Source: Nonomuraea candida
Lineage (GTDB): Bacteria; Actinomycetota; Actinomycetes; Streptosporangiales; Streptosporangiaceae
Assembly (NCBI RefSeq): GCF_000725485.1
Contig: NZ_JOAG01000020.1
Coordinates: forward strand, 1-64,000
Direction of reading: 5' to 3'
Length of the DNA stretch: 64,000 bases
Within the stretch, counting starts at the first letter, position 1, and each line of letters opens with the position of its first letter. A model generated the notes under the pieces. The model worked only from the letters and a program-made list of their open reading frames with translations, did not search any database and was not told the DNA's origin. The position numbers and the translations under genes are program-made. Shown here piece after piece: positions 33,696 through 42,625 of this stretch.

Positions 33696-34067
33696 ATGAA
33701 GTTCCTGATCAGCATGCACATCAACCCCGCCGTCCTGGACGCGCTCACCGACGAGGAGCGGGCCGCGATCGGCGAGGGCCACGGCAGGTTCATGGAGGCG
33801 CTCAAGGAGTCCGGCGAGTTCATCCTCACGCAGGCGCTCGCCGACCCGTCGCAGGCGGCCGTGGTGGCCGTGCGCAACGGCCAGCCCGTGGTGACCGACG
33901 GCCCGTTCCTGGAGTCGAAGGAGTACCTGGGCGGCTTCTACCTGGTCGACTGCGAGAGCAAGGAGCGGGCGATCGAGCTGGCGGCGCAGATCCCGGACAG
34001 CGCGATCGAGGGCCTCGGGATCGAGGTGCGGCAGGTGATGTTCTCTGAGGGACAATTGGAGGCATGA
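33696..34067 (+). CDS. YCII-related (DGPF) protein of the ECF42 operon
   Basis: The 123-residue ferredoxin-like fold protein has the DGPF signature of this family (VTDGPFLESKEYLGGFYLVD) and the opening MKFLISMHINPAVLDALTD. YCII/DGPF proteins are the characteristic targets and neighbours of ECF42 sigma factors; their biochemical role is unknown. The stop overlaps the sigma-factor start by 4 bp (ATGA). A divergent pair of ECF-type promoters lies just upstream, consistent with positive autoregulation. Confidence 0.9.
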   Translation: MKFLISMHINPAVLDALTDEERAAIGEGHGRFMEALKESGEFILTQALADPSQAAVVAVRNGQPVVTDGPFLESKEYLGGFYLVDCESKERAIELAAQIPDSAIEGLGIEVRQVMFSEGQLEA

Positions 34068-35278
34068 CGGCGCCACCATCCATCGAGGGCCTGCTGCGTG
34101 AGCTCACGCCGCAGGTCCTCGGCGCGCTGGTGCGCCGGCACGGGCAGTTCGAGGGGTGCGAGGACGCCGTGCAGGAGGCCGTGCTCGCCGCCGCCGTGCA
34201 GTGGCCGGCCGAGGGGGTGCCGGACAACCCGCGCGGCTGGCTGATGACCGTCGCGTCCCGGCGGCTCATCGACCAGATGCGCAGCGACCACGCGCGCCGC
34301 GAGCGCGAGACGGCCACGGCCGCCGACGTGGTGCCCGAGGACGTGCCCGACACCGACGACACGCTCGTCCTGCTCTTCCTGTGCTGCCATCCGACGCTGA
34401 CCGCGGCCTCCCAGACCGCCCTGACGCTGCGCGCGGTCGGCGGCCTGACCACCGCCGAGATCGCCCGCGCGTTCCTGGTGCCCGAGGCCACGATGGCGGC
34501 CAGGATCAGCCGGGCCAAGCAGCGCATCAAGGCCGCGGGCAGCTCGTTCGGCCTGCCGGAGGGCGCCGAGCGCGAGGAGCGGCTGCGGGTCGTCCTGCAC
34601 GTCCTCTACCTGATCTTCAACGAGGGCTACACCGCCTCCTCCGGCAGCGAGCTGCACCGCCCCGACCTGGCCCATGAGGCGATCCGGCTGGCCAGGATGG
34701 TGCACGCGCAACTGCCCGAAGACGGCGAGGTGACCGGGCTGCTCGCGCTGATGCTGCTGACCGACGCCCGCAGAGACGCCCGCACGACGGAGACCGGCGA
34801 CCTGGTGCCGCTGGACGAGCAGGACCGCACGAAGTGGGACCGCGCGCTCATCGACGAGGGCACCGCGCTGGTCAAGGCGTCGCTGGCCGGCCCGGAGCTG
34901 GGGCCGTACCAGCTGCAGGCCGCCATCGCCGCCACCCACGCCGACGCGGCGACGGCCGGGGAGACCGACTGGGCGCAGGTCCACGCGCTCTACCTGATCC
35001 TGGAGCGGATCGCGCCCAACCCGATGGTCACCCTCAACCGGGCGATCGCGCTGGCCGAGACCGAGGGGCCGCCGGCCGGGCTGGCCCTGCTGGCCACCCT
35101 CGACGGCGACGAGCGGATGGCCGGGCATCACCGGCTGCTGTCCGTACGCGCGCATCTGCTGGAGCGGACCGGCGACACGGCGGGGGCGTACGAGCACTAC
35201 CGGCGGGCCGCGAAGGCCACCGCCAGCATCGCCGAGCAGCGCTACCTGGAGTCCAGGGCGGCCCGCCTGCGCCCGTGA
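34064..35278 (+). CDS. ECF42-type RNA polymerase sigma factor with C-terminal TPR-like domain
   Basis: In this 404-residue protein, residues 1-95 form sigma region 2 (FEGCEDAVQEAVLAAAVQWP; NPRGWLMTVASRRLIDQMRS), about 115-175 region 4 (ALTLRAVGGLTTAEIARAFL; EATMAARISRAKQRIKAAG), and 185-404 a helical TPR-like extension (RVVLHVLYLIFNEGYTASSG; NPMVTLNRAIALAETEGPPA) characteristic of ECF42. The group lacks an anti-sigma factor; the extension is required for activity. It is encoded with its DGPF partner in one operon, and both this operon and the divergent MFS gene carry matching promoter motifs. The inducing signal is unknown. Confidence 0.92.
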   Translation: MTAPPSIEGLLRELTPQVLGALVRRHGQFEGCEDAVQEAVLAAAVQWPAEGVPDNPRGWLMTVASRRLIDQMRSDHARRERETATAADVVPEDVPDTDDTLVLLFLCCHPTLTAASQTALTLRAVGGLTTAEIARAFLVPEATMAARISRAKQRIKAAGSSFGLPEGAEREERLRVVLHVLYLIFNEGYTASSGSELHRPDLAHEAIRLARMVHAQLPEDGEVTGLLALMLLTDARRDARTTETGDLVPLDEQDRTKWDRALIDEGTALVKASLAGPELGPYQLQAAIAATHADAATAGETDWAQVHALYLILERIAPNPMVTLNRAIALAETEGPPAGLALLATLDGDERMAGHHRLLSVRAHLLERTGDTAGAYEHYRRAAKATASIAEQRYLESRAARLRP

Positions 35279-35321
35279 CCCCGGCCGGGCGGGGTCACGG
35301 CGTGGTGGGGGCGGGGCGGGG

Positions 35322-36755
35322 TCAGACCCGCTCGGGGACCTCGTTCCCGGCCGCGGCGATGGCCTTGCGCAGGTTCGTCAGCGCGAGCAGCACGAACCCG
35401 ATCACAAAGAAGATGATCATGGACAGGATGGCGATGCGGTAACTGTTGGTGAGCTGCAGCGCGATCGTGATGGTCAGCGAGCCGATGAACGCCGACCCCT
35501 TGTCGCTGATCTGCAGCAGGCTGAAGTACTCCGCCTCCCGCCCCGGCGGGATCACCAGCGAGAACAGCGAGCGCGACAACGCCTGCGTGCCGCCCAGCAC
35601 GATCGCGATCGCGAAGGCCATCAGGTAGAACTGCAGCGCCTGCCCCTCGGCCACGAACATGGCCATGGTCACGATCGCCGTCCACACCACCAGGCTGGCC
35701 AGCACCGTGCGCTTGGTGCCGAAGACCTGCGCGAGCCGGCCCAGCCCCAGCGCCCCGAAGAACGCCACGAACTGCACCATCAGGATCGCCGTGATCTGCA
35801 CGGTCTGCTCCAGCTTGAGTGCCTCGGAGGCGAACGCCGCGCTGTTGCCGATGACCGTCTGCACCCCGTCGTTGTAGATCAGGTAGGCCACCAGGAACAG
35901 CAGCGTCAGCGGATAGAGCCGCAGCTCGGCCAGCGTACGGCCGAGCTGGCGGAAGCTGCCGCCGACCGAGCGCAGCGCCGTGCTCTCGTGCGCGGGCACC
36001 GGCCGGTTGCGCAGCCGCAGCAGCGGGAAGATCGTGAACGTGGCCCACCACAGGCCCGCCGACATCATGCACACCCGCACCGCCATGCCCTCGCTCATGC
36101 CCAGGCTCTCGTGCTGCAGGTAGAGCACCAGGTTGAGGGCCAGCAGCAGGCCGCCGCCCAGATAGCCGATGGCCCAGCCGCGCGAGGAGACCCGGTCGCG
36201 CTCCTCGGCGGTGGAGATCTGCGGCAGGAACGAGTCATAGACCACGGTGGCCGAGCCGTAGGCCAGGTTCGCCACGACGAACAGCACGCCGCCCAGCAGG
36301 TAACGGTCGCCCTCCACGAAGAACAGCCCCATCGCGGCCAGCGCCCCGGCGTAGGCGAAGCCGCCGAGCAGCTCCTTCTTGCGGCCGGTGTGGTCGGCCA
36401 GCGCGCCCACGATCGGCAGGAACACGATCTGCAGCAGCACCGCGACCGTGGTGATCAGGCCGAAGAACGCGGCGGGCCTGATGTCGGCCCCCAGCACGTC
36501 CACGTATCCCAGGCCGGGGTTGGCGGCGGCCAGGTCGTCGAAGGTGTCCACGCAGGTGGCCGAGGCCACCGAGGGGAAGTCCCGCGCGCAGGCCGCGGTC
36601 TTGGCGACCGGGATGAGGTAGGGGCCCAGGAAGACGGAGATGACCGTGGTGTAGAAGGCGGAGTTGGCCCAGTCGTAGAGGTACCAGCCGCGCTGCTCGC
36701 GCCGGCGCGCTGCCGGCGACTCGTCCAGGGCCGCGGGGGGTGCGGGTACGGGCAT
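35322..36755 (-). CDS. MFS transporter, UMF1 / Atg22-like family
   Basis: The 477-residue, 12-helix membrane protein has the UMF1 hallmarks: YLYDWANSAFYTTVISVFLG near the N terminus, VGALADHTGRKKELLGGFAY (MFS loop 2-3), ATVVYDSFLPQISTAEERDR, SSRGWAIGYLGGGLLLALNL, and FLVAYLIYNDGVQTVIG. The eukaryotic relative Atg22 exports amino acids from the vacuole; bacterial substrates are undetermined. The Cys-containing loop CARDFPSVASATCVDTF is probably extracellular. The neighbouring GDPD gene lies 66 bp upstream on the same strand, so cotranscription is possible. Confidence 0.9.
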   Translation of the reverse strand: MPVPAPPAALDESPAARRREQRGWYLYDWANSAFYTTVISVFLGPYLIPVAKTAACARDFPSVASATCVDTFDDLAAANPGLGYVDVLGADIRPAAFFGLITTVAVLLQIVFLPIVGALADHTGRKKELLGGFAYAGALAAMGLFFVEGDRYLLGGVLFVVANLAYGSATVVYDSFLPQISTAEERDRVSSRGWAIGYLGGGLLLALNLVLYLQHESLGMSEGMAVRVCMMSAGLWWATFTIFPLLRLRNRPVPAHESTALRSVGGSFRQLGRTLAELRLYPLTLLFLVAYLIYNDGVQTVIGNSAAFASEALKLEQTVQITAILMVQFVAFFGALGLGRLAQVFGTKRTVLASLVVWTAIVTMAMFVAEGQALQFYLMAFAIAIVLGGTQALSRSLFSLVIPPGREAEYFSLLQISDKGSAFIGSLTITIALQLTNSYRIAILSMIIFFVIGFVLLALTNLRKAIAAAGNEVPERV

Positions 36756-36821
36756 GGTGTCGAATCGCTCCTCTTGGGGCGGAACCCGGGGGCTCGGGGG
36801 AATCGTCGGGAACGTACGCCG

Positions 36822-37622
36822 TCACGCCGCCAGGCGGTCCGGATGCCACAGGCCGCGGCGGCGCAGCACATCGCGCAGCCCGGTGACGTTGTCGGTCATG
36901 ATGCCGTCCACGCCCAGGTCGAGCAGCTGCTCCATGCGCACGGGATCGTTGATCGTCCACACGTGCACCTGCATGCCGATCGCGTGCGCCGTACGGACCA
37001 GGTGCCGTGTGGTCACCCGCAGCCCGCGGAAGCCCACCGGCACCTGCGCGCACGGCACCCCGGCGCGCGACAGGCGCGCCAGCAGCCGGCCGTAACCGGA
37101 GGTCGCCGCGGCGGCCCGCAGCGCGGCCACGCCGCGCGGGCCGAGCGCCGAGCACACCTCCCGGCCCAGCGCCGCCCTGGCCAGCATCAGGCGCTCGTCG
37201 GAGAAGGAGGTCAGGCAGACGCGGTCGTAGGCGTTGGTCCGCCTGATCGCCTCGGCCAGCGGGGCGATGGCCGCCGACTCCTTGACGTCGATGTTGAAGC
37301 GCGTCTCCGGCCAGGTGCCGAGCAGGTCCTCCAGCAGCGGGATCTCGTGGACCCCGCCGATGCGGGCCCGCCTGACCTCCGCGTAGGGCAGTTCGGAGAT
37401 GCGGCCCCGCCGGTCGGTCACGCGGTCGAGCGTGTGGTCGTGGAAGGCCACCAGCACGCCGTCGGCGGTGGCGTGCGCGTCGGTCTCCAGATAGGTGTAG
37501 CCGAGCGCGACCGCCCGCTCGAACGCGGCGGCGGAGTTCTCCGCGCCCTCCGCGGCTCCTCCGCGGTGTGCGAAGGCCAGCGGGCCCGGATGGTCGAGGA
37601 AGGCGAAACGACGGCTCAGCAC
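36822..37622 (-). CDS. Glycerophosphodiester phosphodiesterase
   Basis: This 266-residue TIM-barrel enzyme cleaves glycerophosphodiesters to glycerol-3-phosphate and an alcohol. Visible active-site segments are FAHRGGAAEGAENSAAAF (catalytic His and metal Glu), YLETDAHATADGVLVAFHDH (metal Glu/Asp and second catalytic His), FNIDVKESAAI, VCLTSFSDERLMLAR and VHVWTINDPVRMEQLLDLGV. No signal peptide is present, so it is probably cytoplasmic and involved in phospholipid head-group recycling. It is followed on the same strand by the UMF1 transporter. Confidence 0.92.
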   Translation of the reverse strand: MLSRRFAFLDHPGPLAFAHRGGAAEGAENSAAAFERAVALGYTYLETDAHATADGVLVAFHDHTLDRVTDRRGRISELPYAEVRRARIGGVHEIPLLEDLLGTWPETRFNIDVKESAAIAPLAEAIRRTNAYDRVCLTSFSDERLMLARAALGREVCSALGPRGVAALRAAAATSGYGRLLARLSRAGVPCAQVPVGFRGLRVTTRHLVRTAHAIGMQVHVWTINDPVRMEQLLDLGVDGIMTDNVTGLRDVLRRRGLWHPDRLAA

Positions 37623-37658
37623 GTCCTGAAGTATGCCCTTCCCAGGTGAACGCTTCGG

Positions 37659-38198
37659 TTACGAATCGGGGAGATTCTGCCACTCCTGGCGGCGCGCCTC
37701 CGACAGCGCGATGGCCGCGGCCACCGCCACGTTGAACGAGCCCACCCGGCCGACCTGCGGGATGTAACAGGCGCCGTCCACGGCGTCGAGCAGCGCGGGG
37801 GAGCAGCCGTGGTCCTCGCTGCCGACCACCAGGCACACGTCGCGGTCGAGGCCGGCGCGGTGCAGCGGCACCGCCTCCGCGGTCAGCTCGATGGCCAGCA
37901 CCGCGTAGCCGTCCTCCCTGGCCGCCTTGACCGCCTCGGTGGCCGGCACCGCCTCGTGCCAGGTGACCAGCCGCTCGGTGCCCAGCGCGGTCTTGCCCGC
38001 CTTGGGGTTGGTGGGCGGGGTGGCGTTGCCCGCCAGCCAGATCTGGTCCACCCCGAACGCGGCGGCGCTGCGGAAGATCGAGCCGATGTTGAACGGCCCC
38101 GTGACCGACTCGATGATCAGGCCGAGGCGGTTGCCGGTGTTCCTGCGCCAGGTGCGGTTGAGCCGTTTGACGTCGGTGGGGCGCAGTTGCCTTCTCAT
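37659..38198 (-). CDS. TrmH/SpoU-family RNA 2'-O-methyltransferase
   Basis: This 179-residue SPOUT-fold methyltransferase contains the family motifs: motif 1 NRLGLIIESVTGPFNIGSIFRSAAAFG, of which NIGSIFRSAAAFG is diagnostic; motif 2 CLVVGSEDHGCSPALLDAVD; motif 3 CYIPQVGRVGSFNVAVAAAI. The conserved Arg, Glu and Asn of the active site are all present. The TrmH type methylates 2'-OH of a tRNA or rRNA nucleoside; the target cannot be assigned. The start overlaps the stop of the upstream methyltransferase gene by 4 bp (ATGA). Confidence 0.9.
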   Translation of the reverse strand: MRRQLRPTDVKRLNRTWRRNTGNRLGLIIESVTGPFNIGSIFRSAAAFGVDQIWLAGNATPPTNPKAGKTALGTERLVTWHEAVPATEAVKAAREDGYAVLAIELTAEAVPLHRAGLDRDVCLVVGSEDHGCSPALLDAVDGACYIPQVGRVGSFNVAVAAAIALSEARRQEWQNLPDS

Positions 38199-38785
38199 GG
38201 GGTCACCTTAAGGATGCGGTAGGCGGCCCGGCTGGCCTCGCGGGAGGCCTGCCAGCCCTGCTCGCCGAGCCAGCGCTGCAGGGAGTCGGAGCCGAGGTGT
38301 TTCTGGACGACCAGGTAGGCCACGCCGTCGGGCGTCAGCCGGGTGAGCCACCTGGTGAGCATCTCGTGCAGGGCCTGCTTCCCAATCCGGATCGCAGGAT
38401 TCGACCAGATGGCCCGAAATTTCACTTCATCTGGCACTTCATCGACATGTACGGATCTTACTTTGTAAAGGCCGGCGGCCTGGGCGTTCCGCTCGGTCAG
38501 CTCCAGGCTGCGCCGGTTCACGTCCACGGCCCACACCGTCGCCTCCGGCGCCCGGGAGGCCATGGTCAGCGCGATCGGGCCGTACCCGCAGCCCAGGTCG
38601 AGCAGGTCGCCCTCCTGGGGCGGCGGCGGCACGCTCTCCAGCAGCACGCGCGTGCCGACGTCGACCCGCTCGGGCGAGAACACCCCGCTGTCGGTCTCCA
38701 GCCGCAGGTGCAGGTCGGGCAGGACCAGATCGACCGAGCCGGGCCGGCCGGCGGCCGTCGGCCGCTCGGAGAAGTAGTGCGCCAC
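38195..38785 (-). CDS. Class I SAM-dependent methyltransferase (RsmC/RlmG-like)
   Basis: This 196-residue protein begins with GTG: VAHYFSERPTAAGRPGSVDL. A short N-terminal beta region (FSPERVDVGTRVLLESVP) is followed by the SAM-binding motif I LLDLGCGYGPIALTMASRAP, VWAVDVNRRSLELTERNAQA and motif IV IWSNPAIRIGKQALHEMLTR. The NPxI motif, where N6-adenine or guanine N2 enzymes have NPPF/Y, points to RNA-base methylation as in RsmC/RlmG single-domain relatives. It is coupled to a TrmH-family enzyme downstream, suggesting a small RNA-modification operon. I chose the GTG because homologues open with a similar HYF motif. Confidence 0.85.
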   Translation of the reverse strand: MAHYFSERPTAAGRPGSVDLVLPDLHLRLETDSGVFSPERVDVGTRVLLESVPPPPQEGDLLDLGCGYGPIALTMASRAPEATVWAVDVNRRSLELTERNAQAAGLYKVRSVHVDEVPDEVKFRAIWSNPAIRIGKQALHEMLTRWLTRLTPDGVAYLVVQKHLGSDSLQRWLGEQGWQASREASRAAYRILKVTP

Positions 38786-38796
38786 GTCGCCAAACG

Positions 38797-39744
38797 TTAC
38801 GGGATCCGGGAACCGAACAGGACCGCGGCGCCCGCCACCAGCAGGCCGGCCAGGATGGCGGCCACGATGAACCACTGGGTGATCTCCTGGTTGACCAGCT
38901 TGTAGCCGAGTGAGGTGCCGATCTGCTCGTAGACCTCGCGCAGCTCGCTGCCGGACTCGGCGCTGTAGGCGCGGCCGCTGGTGCCGTCGGACAGGGACTG
39001 CAGGGTCTGCTTGTTGACCGGGACGTTCACGGGCCGGCCGTCGATGTCGACGGTGCCTTCCTGGGTGCCGTAGGCGATGGTGGAGACCGGTATGCGGGCC
39101 TGCTGGGCGGCCTCGATGGCCTCGTTGACGGAGCGGCCGGAGGTGTTGTCGCCGTCGGAGAGCAGGACGATGGCGGCGGGCGGCGGGTCGGTGGCGGCCT
39201 GCTGGTCGAAGGAGCGCACCGATTCCAGGGCGTTGAAGACGGCCTCGCCGATCGCGGTGCCGGGGCGGGTGGTGAGGTTGCCGATGGCGGTGACGACGGC
39301 CTGGTGGTCGGTGGTGGGGGAGACCACGACGTTGGCCGAACGGGCGAAGGAGACGACGCCGACGTTGAAGCGGTCGGGCAGCTCCGTGGCGAAGGCCTGG
39401 GCGGCGGCCTTGGCGGCGGTGATGCGGTTGGGCTGGACGTCGTCGGCGTCCATGGACAGCGAGACGTCCAGGGCGATCATGATGGTGGCGCGGTCGCGGG
39501 GGACGCGCACCTGGTCGGCGGGCTTGGCGGCGCCGATGACCAGGAACGACATCATGACGAGGAACAGGGCGGGGGCCACGTGGCGGCGCCAGCCGGGGCC
39601 GGCGGGGGCGACGAGGTCGAGCAGGGCGAGGTTGGTGAAGCGCACCGTGTAGCGGCGGCGGGCGAACATGGCCGCGACGTAGCCGGCCACGAGGAGCAGC
39701 ACCAGCACGAACAGCCACAGCCAGCCCGGGGCGAGAAAGGTCAC
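38797..39744 (-). CDS. VWA-domain membrane protein (BatA-like)
   Basis: The 315-residue protein has two N-terminal membrane helices ([38 protein letters not shown]), a von Willebrand A domain with a complete MIDAS motif ([40 protein letters not shown]) and a C-terminal helix ([20 protein letters not shown]). It is the third gene of a MoxR ATPase - DUF58 - VWA operon on the minus strand, an arrangement thought to act as a chaperone-like machine that assembles or matures envelope or metal-containing proteins. The client is unknown. Confidence 0.9.
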   Translation of the reverse strand: MTFLAPGWLWLFVLVLLLVAGYVAAMFARRRYTVRFTNLALLDLVAPAGPGWRRHVAPALFLVMMSFLVIGAAKPADQVRVPRDRATIMIALDVSLSMDADDVQPNRITAAKAAAQAFATELPDRFNVGVVSFARSANVVVSPTTDHQAVVTAIGNLTTRPGTAIGEAVFNALESVRSFDQQAATDPPPAAIVLLSDGDNTSGRSVNEAIEAAQQARIPVSTIAYGTQEGTVDIDGRPVNVPVNKQTLQSLSDGTSGRAYSAESGSELREVYEQIGTSLGYKLVNQEITQWFIVAAILAGLLVAGAAVLFGSRIP

Positions 39745-39781
39745 GAATCCTCCCCGGGAGGGGTCGCCGGGCCGTGCTCGG

Positions 39782-40720
39782 TCATGTGGGCCTCCGGTGG
39801 GCGAGGTGGCTCATGCGGCGCTGGCGCAGCACGAACTGTGCCACGTCGAAGACCCAGTCGCGGTCGGTGCGCAGGACGAGGTGGGCGATGCCGGCGCGGC
39901 GCAGGGCCTGGCGGGTGCCCTCGCGCTGCAGGGCGGCCGCCTCCGCGTAGGCGCGCCGGATTTTCGGCGAAAGGTGCACTTCGCGTACGTTCCCGGTCTC
40001 GGGGTCGGCGAACGCGACGCGGCCCACGTCGGGCAGTTCGAGCTCGCGGGGGTCGATGATCTCGACGGCCAGGACCTGGTGGCGGGCGGCCAGGCGCCTG
40101 ATGGGGCGCTCCCAGGGGCGTTCGGCGTCGGGGTCGAGGTCGGGCCGGGCGTCGAGGAAGTCGGAGACGACGAGCCGGACGCCGCGGCGCCTGCGGGTGG
40201 CCGCGAGGATCTCGATGCCTTCGGCCAGGTCGGGCGGGTCGTCCACGACGCTGCCGCGCGGGGCGTCCATGAGGGAGTGCAGCAGCCCGTACAGGGCGGG
40301 GCGGCCGGTGCGGGCGGGCATGCGGTGCACGAACTCGTCGTGGATGACCAGGGCGCCGAAGCGGTCGCCCATGCGGCTGGACAGGAAGCCGATGGCCCCG
40401 ACGGCGGCCACGACGAGGTCGCGTTTGTCGGTGTCGGCGGTGCCGAAGTCCATGCTGGGCGACAGGTCGGCCAGGGCCCAGGTCTCCAGCTCGCGGTCGG
40501 CGATGAGGTCGCGGACGTGCGGGACGGTGGTGCGGGCGGTGACGTTCCAGTCCATGCGGCGCACGTCGTCCTCGCCGGGGACGTAGAGGCGGCTGTCGCC
40601 GGCCTCGCTGCCGGTGCCGGGCAGCAGGCCGCGGTGGGCGCCGTGCAGGAGGCCGTCGAGCCGCCGGGTGACGGTCAGCTCCAGCCGGCGCAGGGCCTGT
40701 TCGGCGGTGGTGGGGCTCAA
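39782..40720 (-). CDS. DUF58 domain protein of the MoxR operon
   Basis: The 312-residue protein has the DUF58 signature ([60 protein letters not shown]). This region is VWA-like, with a DxSxS motif (DLSPS). A following helical/strand region includes [20 protein letters not shown]. The TTG start at 40720 overlaps the stop of the MoxR gene (TTGA), which supports translational coupling and rules out the very long upstream reading of this frame. It acts with the MoxR ATPase and the VWA membrane protein. Confidence 0.88.
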   Translation of the reverse strand: MSPTTAEQALRRLELTVTRRLDGLLHGAHRGLLPGTGSEAGDSRLYVPGEDDVRRMDWNVTARTTVPHVRDLIADRELETWALADLSPSMDFGTADTDKRDLVVAAVGAIGFLSSRMGDRFGALVIHDEFVHRMPARTGRPALYGLLHSLMDAPRGSVVDDPPDLAEGIEILAATRRRRGVRLVVSDFLDARPDLDPDAERPWERPIRRLAARHQVLAVEIIDPRELELPDVGRVAFADPETGNVREVHLSPKIRRAYAEAAALQREGTRQALRRAGIAHLVLRTDRDWVFDVAQFVLRQRRMSHLAHRRPT

Positions 40721-41718
40721 CGGTTCTGGTTCCAGACGACGAGGGGCGGGGGCACGGCGTGCAGGATCTGCTTGACGACGTTCTCGGGGTCGACGCCGTC
40801 GGCCAGGGCGTCGAAGGTGAGCATGAGGCGGTGGCCCATGACGTCGACGGCGACGTCGCGCACGTCGTCGGGCAGCAGGTAGTCGCGGCCGCGCAGCAGG
40901 GCCAGGGCGCGGCCGGCCGCGACCAGGCCGAGGGTGGCGCGGGGGCTGACGCCGATCTCGATGGTGTCGGTGAGGTCGGCCAGGCCGTACTCGGCGGGGG
41001 CGCGGGTGGCCATGACGAGGCGTACGACGTAGTCGGCGACGAGCTGGTGCACCGAGACCTGCTCGGCCTGCTGCTGGAGGGCGAGCAGTCTGTCCGGGTC
41101 GAGGACCCGCTCGGGGACGGGCGGGGTGACGCTCATGCGGTGCAGGATCTCCAGCTCCTCCTGGGCGCTGGGGTGGGGGACGCGGACGCGGAACAGGAAG
41201 CGGTCGCGCTGCACCTCGGGCAGCGGGTAGACGCCCTCGGACTCGATGGGGTTCTGGGTGGCCAGCACGATGAACGGCCTGGGCAGCGGGTGGGTGACGC
41301 CGGCGAGGGTGACCTGGCGTTCGGCCATGACCTCCAGCAGCGCGGACTGGACCTTGGCGGGGGCGCGGTTGATCTCGTCGGCCAGCAGGAAGTTGACGAA
41401 CACGGGGCCGAGCTCGACGTCGAACTTCTCGTTGGAGGGGTGGTAGACGCGGGTGCCGACGATGTCGCTCGGCACGAGGTCGGGGGTGAACTGGATGCGG
41501 GCGAACGTGCCGCCCACGACGGTGGCCAGGGTGGCGGCGGCGAGGGTCTTGGCGACGCCCGGGACGCCTTCGAGCAGGCAGTGCCCGCGTGCGAGCAGGG
41601 CCACCAGGAGTCTTTCGACCATGTGGTCCTGCCCGACGATGACACGCCGGACCTCGTCGAGACTCTGACGCAGCAGTGCCGCGTCGTTTCCGCCCGGCAA
41701 CTCTTCGGCGACGCTCAT
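40717..41718 (-). CDS. MoxR-family AAA+ ATPase
   Basis: This 333-residue AAA+ ATPase has Walker A GHCLLEGVPGVAKTLAAATL, Walker B FVNFLLADEINRAPAKVQSA, sensor 1 IVLATQNPIESEGVYPLPEV, the arginine finger in EVQRDRFLFRVRVPHP, and a lid domain with sensor 2 GVSPRATLGLVAAGRALAL. MoxR ATPases power assembly or activation of partner complexes with VWA proteins; the following DUF58 and VWA genes fit this. The ATG at 41718 (MSVAEELPGG) is chosen over an in-frame upstream start at 41775 that would overlap the divergent gene's start region. Confidence 0.92.
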   Translation of the reverse strand: MSVAEELPGGNDAALLRQSLDEVRRVIVGQDHMVERLLVALLARGHCLLEGVPGVAKTLAAATLATVVGGTFARIQFTPDLVPSDIVGTRVYHPSNEKFDVELGPVFVNFLLADEINRAPAKVQSALLEVMAERQVTLAGVTHPLPRPFIVLATQNPIESEGVYPLPEVQRDRFLFRVRVPHPSAQEELEILHRMSVTPPVPERVLDPDRLLALQQQAEQVSVHQLVADYVVRLVMATRAPAEYGLADLTDTIEIGVSPRATLGLVAAGRALALLRGRDYLLPDDVRDVAVDVMGHRLMLTFDALADGVDPENVVKQILHAVPPPLVVWNQNR

Positions 41719-41773
41719 GACGCCATTCCACCAAACGCGCCGCAAACGTGCACGACGCCACGTCTGTGCTTTC

Positions 41774-42556
41774 ATGGCAAACGTGGCAAGTCCCTTGCAG
41801 TACGGCGATCCGCCCCGGCTGGGGCCCTACCTGGTGCAGGCCCGCCTGCACACCGCGCCGGCCGGGTTCGTCTACCTCGGCCAGGCGCCGGACGGCCGTG
41901 CCGTGTCGCTGGCGGTGCTCACGCGCGGCGCCGCCTACGACGCGGCGGCGCGTGACCGGTTCGTCTCGGCGGTGCGGGAGGCCGGCGGGCGGGAGACCGG
42001 GATGCGGGCCGGGGTGCGCGGCTGGCTGGGGCTTCCCGGCAGGCCGCGGGGCGCGCTGCTGGAGGGCGCGCCCGAGGTGCTGGCCTTCGAAGCGGGACGG
42101 GCGCCGTGGGTGGCGGTGCCGTACGCGCCGGGGCGGCCGGGGGCGGAGCGCTTCCTGGACCCGGTCATGGTGGGCGGGACGTTCATCGGGGAGGCGCACG
42201 GGCCGGACTTCGTGCCGTACTGGCTGACGGACCGGGCGCCGGCGTTGCCGGGGCCCGCGCGGCGGCGGCTGCCGCCGACCGAGACGCGCAAGCGGGTGCT
42301 GCTGGCGGCGCTGGCGCTGGTGCTGCTGCTGGTCCTGGTGACGGCGATCCTGTTGCTGCTGCTGTTCGGGCGGCAGGACAGCGAGCCGCAGCCGCGGCAG
42401 TTGCCGCCGACGGTGTTCGTGCCGACGCCGCCGCCGACGCCCGAGACGCCGGTCCCGCAGCCCTCGCCCTCGCAGTCCCCGTCGCCGTCGGACAGCGGGC
42501 AGAGCACGCCGGGCCGCTCGCCGGGCGAGGACCCGGGCGACGGCCCGCAGCTCTGA
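41774..42556 (+). CDS. Protein kinase-like single-pass membrane protein
   Basis: In this 260-residue protein, residues 1-75 (GDPPRLGPYLVQARLHTAPA; GFVYLGQAPDGRAVSLAVLT) mimic the glycine-rich N-lobe of actinobacterial Ser/Thr kinases. However, the glycine loop and the catalytic lysine are degenerate and there is no C-lobe. One membrane helix (LLAALALVLLLVLVTAILLL) separates it from an extracellular Pro/Ser/Thr-rich tail (TPPPTPETPVPQPSPSQSPS). It is divergent from the MoxR operon with 55 bp between starts. It probably acts as a non-catalytic membrane sensor or scaffold; that is inferred. Confidence 0.68.
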   Translation: MANVASPLQYGDPPRLGPYLVQARLHTAPAGFVYLGQAPDGRAVSLAVLTRGAAYDAAARDRFVSAVREAGGRETGMRAGVRGWLGLPGRPRGALLEGAPEVLAFEAGRAPWVAVPYAPGRPGAERFLDPVMVGGTFIGEAHGPDFVPYWLTDRAPALPGPARRRLPPTETRKRVLLAALALVLLLVLVTAILLLLLFGRQDSEPQPRQLPPTVFVPTPPPTPETPVPQPSPSQSPSPSDSGQSTPGRSPGEDPGDGPQL

Positions 42557-42590
42557 GCGTCGGGCGCGAGAGGCGGGGTAATTCGGGTTG

Positions 42591-42611
42591 AGCCTCACGT
42601 AACGTGAGGCT
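42591..42611 (+). promoter_or_regulatory. MerR-type operator and promoter of the DUF2268 gene
   Basis: A perfect palindrome: AGCCTCACGT (42591-42600), one central A, ACGTGAGGCT (42602-42611). TTGAGC (42588-42593) and TAGCGT (42613-42618) flank it with a 19-bp spacer, the lengthened spacing typical of MerR-activated promoters. Confidence 0.78.
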
Positions 42612-42625
42612 TTAGCGTCCGCGGC

